From an archaeon (GTDB taxonomy: Archaea; Nanobdellota; Nanobdellia; Woesearchaeales; GW2011-AR9), in assembly GCA_023259115.1 (NCBI GenBank), contig JAHFQW010000018.1:1-32064 (forward strand): 32,064 bases of DNA. The letters run 5' to 3'. The first letter of the stretch is position 1. Every line of letters begins with the position of its first letter. The translations under genes were made by a program, and so were the position numbers. Below the pieces are notes generated by a model. It saw nothing but the letters and a program-made list of their open reading frames with translations, had not been told where the DNA came from and ran no database searches. Of the stretch, positions 22,727 through 29,081 are shown piece after piece.

Positions 22727-23523
22727 TGGAATTTTCAGATATCGAGAGATGTATTTTAAATGGATTTAGTTTGGATGAGCTAGAGAAGAGATTAAAGCCG
22801 TGTAAACCACAATTTGAAGATAAGGTGTGGATTGATACTTCGAGCGGTGGTTTTCTTGCACCTCATGAGAAATTACTTGGGGTTGTGCGAGCAGACTATG
22901 ATCTACTTTGTTCTATTGGAAAAACGTATGAGGAGATGGCGGGGTTTGCGGCTAAGGTTTTAGAATATGAGAAAATTCGAGAAGATAAAGTAGATGGCAA
23001 CTGGTTGATGCGACGGGCTAGAGAACTGTCATTGGGATTTGAAAAATTTGTTTTGAATAGGGGTAGAGAAATTGAGCGAGAGAGTATGTCTCTGGAGGGC
23101 AATGTTTGTCTTGATGCAGAAAAATTTACATTTGCGCGAATTATTTCAGGGGGATTTCAGAGTTGTCCTTGGGGATGTAATGGCAGTGATGTATTTGGCT
23201 ATCAAACGGTGGGTTCGGGAGAGGTTTATGTTTTTGAATCGGGAAAAGAAATTTCAGATTTGATGGAGCGAAGGTTTGAAGGGCATTTGCCCATTAGTAT
23301 GAATCATAATCTTTCTAGAACAGAAAGAGATACTCTATTAAAAGAATTTGATACGAGTTTGGGTATTGAATTTGGGGGAATGAGTAGGGTGTTATATTTA
23401 TCAGCTTATACTGTTGTAACGGATTTAACGCCGCATTTGATTGCGTCACATTATTTCTTTGAGGGGGAGGCTTGCTATCGAACTGACCCGCGAAAGTTGT
23501 TGGACGTTGTGGGTCTTAAATAG
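22723..23523 (+). CDS. Hypothetical protein
   Basis: A 266-residue soluble protein I do not recognise. ATG 22723 (MMEFSDIERCIL) is preferred over ATG 22702 because a GGAGGG Shine-Dalgarno lies five bases before it. The N-terminal half is helical and charged (SLDELEKRLKPCKPQFEDK, YEEMAGFAAKVLEYEKIRED). The middle has a short Cys pair in SGGFQSCPWGCNGSD (about residues 143-157), which could bind a metal or form a disulfide. The C-terminal part alternates strands and helices with HLPISMNHNLSRTERD. No membrane span or signal peptide. It sits 121 bases after rpsB on the same strand. Confidence 0.75.
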   Translation: MMEFSDIERCILNGFSLDELEKRLKPCKPQFEDKVWIDTSSGGFLAPHEKLLGVVRADYDLLCSIGKTYEEMAGFAAKVLEYEKIREDKVDGNWLMRRARELSLGFEKFVLNRGREIERESMSLEGNVCLDAEKFTFARIISGGFQSCPWGCNGSDVFGYQTVGSGEVYVFESGKEISDLMERRFEGHLPISMNHNLSRTERDTLLKEFDTSLGIEFGGMSRVLYLSAYTVVTDLTPHLIASHYFFEGEACYRTDPRKLLDVVGLK

Positions 23524-23559
23524 TTTTGTATTATTATTAATTATTATTGTGATTTAATC

Positions 23560-23587
23560 GGTATTGTTTAATAGGTATTGTTTAATG
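23560..23587. repeat. 14-bp tandem repeat upstream of the YvcK gene
   Basis: GGTATTGTTTAATA (23560-23573) is followed directly by GGTATTGTTTAATG (23574-23587). It lies about 80 bases before ATG 23666, upstream of a TTTAAAAG box at about 23633-23640, and might be a regulator site or simple slippage. Confidence 0.5.
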
Positions 23588-23665
23588 GGTTTATATTTCT
23601 AAGTCCGTTTATTTGCTTTCTATTTTCACAAGCTTTAAAAGGGTTTTTGGTGTGATGGGTAGTAT

Positions 23666-24640
23666 ATGAAGAAAGTTGTGGTTATTGGCGGGGGAACAGG
23701 GAATTTTGTGGTTCTGTCGGGGTTGAAGAATTATCCTCTTGACTTAAGTGCGATTGTGTCGATGGCGGATGATGGGGGGAGTACGGGGGTGCTACGTGAT
23801 GAGCTTGGGGTATTGCCTCCAGGAGATGTACGACAGTGTTTGGTGGCGTTGTCAGATTCAAGTAGGTTAATGAGAAATTTAATGAATTATCGGTTTGAGA
23901 ATGGGGGGTTGGGTGGACATAGTTTTGGAAATTTACTTTTATCAGCGCTTGAGAAAGTGACGGGGAGTTTTGAGAAAGCGGTGGAAGAAACAGGACGAAT
24001 TATGAATATCAAAGGGAAAGTGATTCCGGTGACGACGCATCAAGTCCGTTTAAAGATGATTTTGAATTCGGGAAAAGTGCTGGAAGGGGAGGGGCATATT
24101 TATACATCAACAGAGATTGAGAGAGGGTTTAGCAGTATTTATCTTGAGCCGATTCCTGAGGTTAATAAGAGAGCAATTGATGAGATTATGAATGCGGATA
24201 TGGTGGTGTTTGGGCCGGGAGGATTGTATACATCGTTGATTCCAAATCTGTTGGTGGAGGGGGTAGCAAAGGCGTTGCGGGAGACGAAAGCGAAGAAAGT
24301 ATTTATTGTAAATTTGATGAATCGCCGCGGACAGACGACGAATTTTAAAGTGGGTGATTATGTACGTGAGATTAAACGTTTTACAGGAATTGATGTGTTT
24401 GATCATATTTTGGTGAATTCGGGCAAGCCTAAGAAAGAGTTGATTGAGATGTATGCGCAGGAAGGGTCGATGGTGGAAAATGATCTGATCTCTGATGGGC
24501 GGATTGTGGCGGCGGATTTACTGAGTGAGCAGAAGTCGGAGATGGCGAGTGTGGATATGCTAGCGAAACATCGGGCGTTTATTCGTCATGATTCTACAAA
24601 AGTGGCGACGGAGTTGATGCAGATTGTTGCTCATCTTTGA
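23666..24640 (+). CDS. yvcK: YvcK/CofD-like family protein (UDP-sugar-binding)
   Basis: A 324-residue protein of the YvcK (gluconeogenesis factor) family, related to CofD. Motifs: VVVIGGGTGNF (4-14), SMADDGGSTGVLRDELGVLPPGDVRQ in two blocks (from about residue 32), GGLGGHSFGNLLLSALE (about 76-92) and VVFGPGGLYTSLIPNLLV (about 181-198). Bacterial YvcK binds UDP-GlcNAc and is needed for growth on gluconeogenic carbon and for wall synthesis. Its presence among archaeal genes, beside a sugar nucleotidyltransferase, suggests a role in UDP-sugar homeostasis and probable bacterial origin (inference). Its 3' end overlaps the HAD gene by 17 bases. A TTTAAAAG box lies about 30 bases upstream. Confidence 0.9.
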   Translation: MKKVVVIGGGTGNFVVLSGLKNYPLDLSAIVSMADDGGSTGVLRDELGVLPPGDVRQCLVALSDSSRLMRNLMNYRFENGGLGGHSFGNLLLSALEKVTGSFEKAVEETGRIMNIKGKVIPVTTHQVRLKMILNSGKVLEGEGHIYTSTEIERGFSSIYLEPIPEVNKRAIDEIMNADMVVFGPGGLYTSLIPNLLVEGVAKALRETKAKKVFIVNLMNRRGQTTNFKVGDYVREIKRFTGIDVFDHILVNSGKPKKELIEMYAQEGSMVENDLISDGRIVAADLLSEQKSEMASVDMLAKHRAFIRHDSTKVATELMQIVAHL

Positions 24641-25139
24641 TTTGGATGATACGTTGTTTGAACGGATGCCGGATGATTATTCTGATGAGGATTTGAAGAA
24701 GCTGGTGTTATTTCCTTATGCACGGGAGATTTTGACGTTACGGGATGTTAAAAAAGTGCTTGTGTCAAAGGGGGATGCGTTTTTTCAATTTCAAAAGATT
24801 CGACGATTAGGAGTTGAGAGTTTGTTTGATGCAATTTTGATTGCGGCAACGGATGAGGGAAAGAAGAGTTGTTTTCAACAGGCGCTGGCGCAGTTTCCTA
24901 CGAAAGATACTCAAGATACTAAAAATACTCAAGAGGTGTGGGTAATTGGAGATAGGGTAGATTCGGAAATTAAATATGGGAATGAATTGGGACTTAAGAC
25001 GGTGCTGTTTCGACATGAGAGAGGAAAGTATAAATCTCTGGTGCCCAAGAGTGGGATGGAGAAGCCGATGTATGTGATTGAGCGGTTTGAGGAATTACGT
25101 CGAATTTTGGGAGTGGAGGAGAGGGAGGAGAGAATTTAA
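24624..25139 (+). CDS. HAD-superfamily hydrolase
   Basis: A 171-residue HAD phosphatase. The start is a TTG at 24624 (or 24627): an in-frame stop lies at 24615 and the nucleophile motif follows at once, FDLDDTLF with D6 and D8. Motif II is the serine in KVLVSKG and motif III/IV is WVIGDRVDSEIKYGNELG with the two metal-binding acids. The cap is small and helical. Substrate unknown; the pairing with YvcK and a nucleotidyltransferase suggests a sugar phosphate. It overlaps YvcK by 17 bases and is 31 bases upstream of the nucleotidyltransferase gene, so the three form an operon. The C-terminus is Glu/Arg-rich (VEEREERI). Confidence 0.88.
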   Translation: MLLIFDLDDTLFERMPDDYSDEDLKKLVLFPYAREILTLRDVKKVLVSKGDAFFQFQKIRRLGVESLFDAILIAATDEGKKSCFQQALAQFPTKDTQDTKNTQEVWVIGDRVDSEIKYGNELGLKTVLFRHERGKYKSLVPKSGMEKPMYVIERFEELRRILGVEEREERI

Positions 25140-25170
25140 TTAGGTGATTATTATTGGGTGATTATTTACT

Positions 25171-25890
25171 ATGGTTAAAGCAGTATTATTAGCGGCGGGG
25201 AGAGGAACGCGTTTATTACCACTTACGTTAGATATACCAAAGGTGCTCATTGAGGTGAATGGCAAACCGTTTTTGTGGTATGTGTTGGAGCATTTGCGAT
25301 TAGCAGGTGTTGATGAGTTTGGTTTGGTGGTGGGATATAAGAAGGAGAAGATTGCGGAATTTGTTCGTGACTATTTAGTGCATCAGGGAGGAGTGAGAAT
25401 TACACTTATTGAGCAGCAGGAGCAGGTAGGTACGGGGCATGCGGTGTTGTGTGCGAAAGCGTTTGTGGGTGAGGATAATTTTATTGTGTATTCTACGGAT
25501 AATTTGATTAGTGAATTGGATCTGCAGCGATTGCCACAGGATGATGGGTTTACGTATGTGATGGCGATGCAGGTGGAGTTTCCGGAGCGATATGGGGTTT
25601 TAGTTCATGAGGGGGAGAGGTTGAAAGAAATTCGAGAGAAACCCAAAGAGTTTTATGGCAATTGGGTGAATGCGGGGATTTATAAGTTTACACCAGAAAT
25701 ATTTACGCTGCTTGAGGGTGTGAAGGTTTCGGTGCGCGGTGAGATTGAGGTGACAGATGCAATTAATCTGCTGGCGAGACAGGGAAAAGTGAGATTGATT
25801 AAGCTGCAGGAGTATTGGTTGGATTTAGGGAAGAAAGATGATATTCCAAAGATTCATGAGTTTTTGAGAGGAAAGTTTCGAGGGGTGTAG
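25171..25890 (+). CDS. Sugar-phosphate nucleotidyltransferase
   Basis: A 239-residue NTP-transferase (RmlA/GalU/GlmU-N family) that makes a nucleotide sugar from a sugar 1-phosphate and NTP. The signature AAGRGTRLLPLT at about 8-19 and the PKVLIEVNGKP lysine follow the start. Later come VGTGHAVLCAK, the Asp of YSTDNLI (metal site), EKPKEFYGNWVNAGIYKF and YWLDLGKKDDI near the C-terminus. There is no left-handed beta-helix domain, so acetyltransfer is absent. The third gene of the YvcK-HAD-transferase operon, it probably supplies UDP- or dTDP-sugars to the glycan genes in this window. The exact sugar is not determinable. An oligo-T run (25948-25955) after the gene may end its transcript. Confidence 0.9.
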   Translation: MVKAVLLAAGRGTRLLPLTLDIPKVLIEVNGKPFLWYVLEHLRLAGVDEFGLVVGYKKEKIAEFVRDYLVHQGGVRITLIEQQEQVGTGHAVLCAKAFVGEDNFIVYSTDNLISELDLQRLPQDDGFTYVMAMQVEFPERYGVLVHEGERLKEIREKPKEFYGNWVNAGIYKFTPEIFTLLEGVKVSVRGEIEVTDAINLLARQGKVRLIKLQEYWLDLGKKDDIPKIHEFLRGKFRGV

Positions 25891-25947
25891 GGAGCTTTAG
25901 ATGTGGGTTTTTCTGGCTTTTCTCATTCTTGTCTAATAGGCTCTCTC

Positions 25948-25955
25948 TTTTTTTT
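25948..25955 (+). terminator. Oligo-T terminator after the YvcK operon
   Basis: A run of eight T follows CTCTCTC 58 bases after the nucleotidyltransferase stop. Archaeal RNA polymerase terminates at such T-runs. A TATA-like ATATATTTAAAT (25959-25970) for the next gene begins four bases later, so the two operons are probably separate. Confidence 0.5.
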
Positions 25956-26029
25956 CCGATATATTTAAATGGTAGTTTGTTTTCTGAGGATTGTTGTTTT
26001 GTGGTTGTTGTGAGAGATATTTGGTGTGG

Positions 26030-27601
26030 ATGATGAAAAAAATAAATGTAGTATGTGTGTTTTTGTTGGGTGTCTTATTGCTATTGATTGTTTCTAGTTG
26101 TGGGTTGCAGCCGGGCAAGAGTGTGTTTGTGGGTAATGCGGTGGCAGGATATTCTAATAGCGGATGTGTTAAAGGACTGTGGTATTATCAGGTTAATGGA
26201 AAAGTAGTGGGTAGAGATACGGGATGTACTACGATGAATGATCAAGGAGTGAATGGAAAAGAAAAGCCTTGGTGTCCAATTCAGATGGTGAATCAAAATG
26301 GCAAACAGGTGTATGTGGGCCAGAGTGGGATGATGTGGCAATCCTGCTCAATGGAAAAAGTGGGGCTCTCTGAAGAGGAGATGAAAAAACAGGGGATAGG
26401 GTATGGTGGGAGTTCTTGTACGGATTCGGATAATGGATTAAACTATTTGGTAAAAGGAGTGTTAACGACCCCCTCTGGAGAAGACTTTGAGGATTTTTGT
26501 AGTTTGGGTGCGGGAGGGAGTGCTGGTGCGGGCGTAAAAAAACCAACTTCGAGTTATGTATATGAATATTATTGTTTTGATGATAAAACAAAAACGGGTG
26601 GTACGGAGATTGTGAAGTGTGAGAATGGTTGCGAGGATGGAAAATGTTTACCTTGTACTCCAATTGTTTTTGCTGATGCGAATTTGGAGTGGGCAGTTAA
26701 ACAACAGATGAATGTTGCTCAAACGGAAAAAGTGTGTGCGGAGAAAGCTAAGGGAGTTAGTAATTTAGAGTTATCGAGCTTAGGAATTGAGAATTTAGGG
26801 GGATTAGAGTATTTTACTAATTTGCAATCACTTAATTTAGGGTATAACACTATTACTAATGTAACTCCATTAAAAGGGTTGGTTAATCTTAAAGAGTTGT
26901 CTTTGGAAGGAAATACCGTGGGAGATATTAAAGCACTGGGTGGCTTGACTAATTTGCACACGCTGACTTTGAGTTATAATATGGTTAATGATGTTGGGCC
27001 GTTGAAGGGGTTGATTAATTTACAAGATCTCTTTTTAGGTTCTAATCAGATTAAGGATGTTAGTGCGCTGAGTGGTTTGGTCAAGTTAAAATCTCTTAAT
27101 CTTGTGCTTAATAAAGTGAGTGATATTAGTGCGTTGAGTGGGATGATAAATCTAGAGGAGTTACATTTGGGTTCTAATCAAATTGTGGACGTGACTGGGT
27201 TGAAAGGGTTGGTTTCTTTGCATTGGTTGTTTCTTTCGAATAACATGATTAAAGATATTAGTGGGTTGAGCGGCTTAGTTAATCTTGAGGCGATTTTTTT
27301 AGAGAATAATCAGGTGGCTGATGTAGGGGCGTTGAAAAATGATGTTAAACTAGAGGTATTATATTTAGGAGTTAATATGATTGCGGATGTTACACCATTG
27401 AAAAATGCGGTAAATATGCAGATTCTAGGACTTAATAATAATAACATTCAAGATATTAGTTCGTTGAATGGCTTGGTGAATTTACAACAGTTTACATTGG
27501 GAAATAATCCATTGCAATATCCTCTGCAGGTTTGTTCTTTTATGAAGGGGCTGAAGAATAAAGGAACCTATATTGATGGGTTTGATTTTAGTAAGTGTTA
27601 A
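26030..27601 (+). CDS. Secreted leucine-rich-repeat lipoprotein, internalin-like
   Basis: A 523-residue surface protein. ATG 26030 gives a signal peptide (MMKKINVVCVFLLGVLLLLI) ending in a lipobox-like VSS-C with Cys24, so lipid anchoring is likely. Residues about 25-215 are Cys- and Gly-rich and strand-like, with ECEN-type pairs (KCENGCEDGKCLPC). Then FADANLEWAVKQQM, the typical cap before internalin-type repeats, leads into about ten 22-residue LRRs of pattern L-x2-L-x2-L-x-L-x3-x-I-x-D-(I/V)-x-x-L. Each is exactly 66 bases. Such arrays bind proteins or glycans; host-cell contact is a plausible role for an episymbiotic archaeon (inference). The repeats are close in sequence, suggesting recent expansion. 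Transcription may start near 25990, leaving a leader of about 40 bases. Confidence 0.88.
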   Translation: MMKKINVVCVFLLGVLLLLIVSSCGLQPGKSVFVGNAVAGYSNSGCVKGLWYYQVNGKVVGRDTGCTTMNDQGVNGKEKPWCPIQMVNQNGKQVYVGQSGMMWQSCSMEKVGLSEEEMKKQGIGYGGSSCTDSDNGLNYLVKGVLTTPSGEDFEDFCSLGAGGSAGAGVKKPTSSYVYEYYCFDDKTKTGGTEIVKCENGCEDGKCLPCTPIVFADANLEWAVKQQMNVAQTEKVCAEKAKGVSNLELSSLGIENLGGLEYFTNLQSLNLGYNTITNVTPLKGLVNLKELSLEGNTVGDIKALGGLTNLHTLTLSYNMVNDVGPLKGLINLQDLFLGSNQIKDVSALSGLVKLKSLNLVLNKVSDISALSGMINLEELHLGSNQIVDVTGLKGLVSLHWLFLSNNMIKDISGLSGLVNLEAIFLENNQVADVGALKNDVKLEVLYLGVNMIADVTPLKNAVNMQILGLNNNNIQDISSLNGLVNLQQFTLGNNPLQYPLQVCSFMKGLKNKGTYIDGFDFSKC

Positions 27602-27650
27602 AACCAATAGTCCTATGGTCCCTTTATGGGTTCGAGAATAAGATTTTCTG

Positions 27651-27667
27651 CCATAAGCTTTATGTAG
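27651..27667 (+). promoter_or_regulatory. Promoter element shared with radB
   Basis: CCATAAGCTTTATGTAG ends 23 bases before ATG 27690, the same distance as the near-identical element before radB. This supports ATG 27690 over the upstream in-frame TTG at 27669. Confidence 0.5.
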
Positions 27668-27689
27668 GTTGTTTGATTTTTGTTTTTTT

Positions 27690-29081
27690 ATGTCAAGTAA
27701 GCCAAGTAAGTCCAGTCTTTCTACCACTTCTAGTCATTCTATTATCTCAGGTGATTCTATCACTTCTAGCACTTCTATCTATGAGCCACGGGAGGATTCG
27801 TATTTGTTGCAGCGTTATATTCGTGAATATGCGTTTGGCAGAGTGTTGGATATGGGGACGGGGTCAGGAATTTTGGCGTTGAGTGCTATAATGAATCCAA
27901 ATGTGCGGGAAGTGGTGGCGGTGGATATCAATTTGGACGCGGTGGATGCGCTGAGGGAGAAGGTGAAGAAGGAGAGGCTGCGCAAGATGACGATTATTGA
28001 GAGTGATTTGTTTGCAAAAGTGGATGGGCAGTTTCATCTTATTGTGTTTAATCCGCCGTATTTGCCACAAGATGTGATTGGTGGGGAAGGCAGAGAGGAA
28101 GGTCGAGGGGCGAGAGTTATTTCTGATGCGGCGTTATATGGTGGTAAAAAAGGGTGGGAGATTAGCGATAGGTTTTTTTCTGAAGTGGGAAAATATTTGT
28201 TTGCGGAAGGGATGGTGTTGTTTTTGTTTTCTTCTCTGACGAATAAAGAGAAGGTGGAGGAGATTCTGGTGCACAATATGATGGAGTTTCGAGAACTTGA
28301 GCGATTGAAGATTCCATTTGAGGAGTTGTATGTATATGAGGTTCGTAAATCGGGGCTTTTGCGAGAATTGGAGAAGAAGGCGATTGAGGGGATTCATTAT
28401 TTTGCGAAAGGAAGTCGAGGAGTTATTTTTGTGGGAAAGCATAATTTAAGCACGCGGGTGAAGAAGATGATTCCGTTGACGCCTCGGTTTCAAACAGTGG
28501 CGATTAAGGTTGAGAATTTGGCAAGTAAGGCGGAAGGGACGATACGCAGCGAGGCACTTTGGTTAGAGCGGTTGAATGCGGAGGGGATTGGACCTCGGTT
28601 GTTGTTTGCAGGAGAAGTGGAAGGGGAGGAATATGTGGTGTATGAGTTTGTGGAGGGGGAGTATTTGGAGGATTGGCTGGCGGGTGCTGATACGAAAGAG
28701 GTGGAAGTTGTTTTTACGCGCGTATTAGAGCAGTGTTTTGTGCTGGATTTACTTAAAGTGTCTAAAGAAGAGATGCATAGGCCATTGAAGCATGTGATTG
28801 TGCAGCAAAATTTACATCCAATATTGATTGATTTTGAGCGAACAAAAGCGACAGAGAAGCCACAGAATGTGACGCAGTTTTTAGAATATATTTGTCGAGT
28901 GGAAAAAGAGTTGGAGAAAAAAGAGATTCGGTTTTCGGTTGCGAAAGTGCGGGAGGCGGCTCGTTTGTATAAGTCGTTGTTAAATCGAGAACAGTTTGAG
29001 TGTATTATTGATTTGTTGTTCGCGAAAGAGGGTAAGGGTGGTTGTGATAATGATAGTGGCCGTGGGGTGAAGAAGGTATGA
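27690..29081 (+). CDS. HemK2/Mtq2-like methyltransferase fused to a COG2112-like protein kinase
   Basis: A 463-residue two-domain protein. A Ser/Thr-rich head (1-30) precedes YEPREDSYLL, the usual N-terminus of Mtq2. The methyltransferase has VLDMGTGSG (52-60), VAVDINLDAV and the Gln-binding NPPY (121-124). Mtq2 methylates the GGQ glutamine of release factor aRF1, usually with Trm112. From about residue 232 a kinase-like domain begins: AKGSRGVIFVGK as the nucleotide loop, AIKVE with Lys273, an acidic helix residue (SEALWLERL), the hinge YEFVEGEYLEDWL, then RPLKHVIVQ and LIDFERTK (DFE for DFG). KPQNVTQFLEYI follows. This pattern is that of COG2112 archaeal kinases. The fusion is complete in both parts. 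It overlaps the next gene by 4 bases (ATGA). Confidence 0.87.
   Translation: MSSKPSKSSLSTTSSHSIISGDSITSSTSIYEPREDSYLLQRYIREYAFGRVLDMGTGSGILALSAIMNPNVREVVAVDINLDAVDALREKVKKERLRKMTIIESDLFAKVDGQFHLIVFNPPYLPQDVIGGEGREEGRGARVISDAALYGGKKGWEISDRFFSEVGKYLFAEGMVLFLFSSLTNKEKVEEILVHNMMEFRELERLKIPFEELYVYEVRKSGLLRELEKKAIEGIHYFAKGSRGVIFVGKHNLSTRVKKMIPLTPRFQTVAIKVENLASKAEGTIRSEALWLERLNAEGIGPRLLFAGEVEGEEYVVYEFVEGEYLEDWLAGADTKEVEVVFTRVLEQCFVLDLLKVSKEEMHRPLKHVIVQQNLHPILIDFERTKATEKPQNVTQFLEYICRVEKELEKKEIRFSVAKVREAARLYKSLLNREQFECIIDLLFAKEGKGGCDNDSGRGVKKV

Noticed and set aside
25991-26030. Upstream TTG start for the LRR protein
   Set aside because: It would put charged and Cys-rich residues before the signal peptide; ATG 26030 gives a normal lysine-led signal sequence.
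27601-27650. tRNA-like GGGTTCGAG near 27629
   Set aside because: No pairing T-stem, acceptor stem or D-arm can be placed around it.
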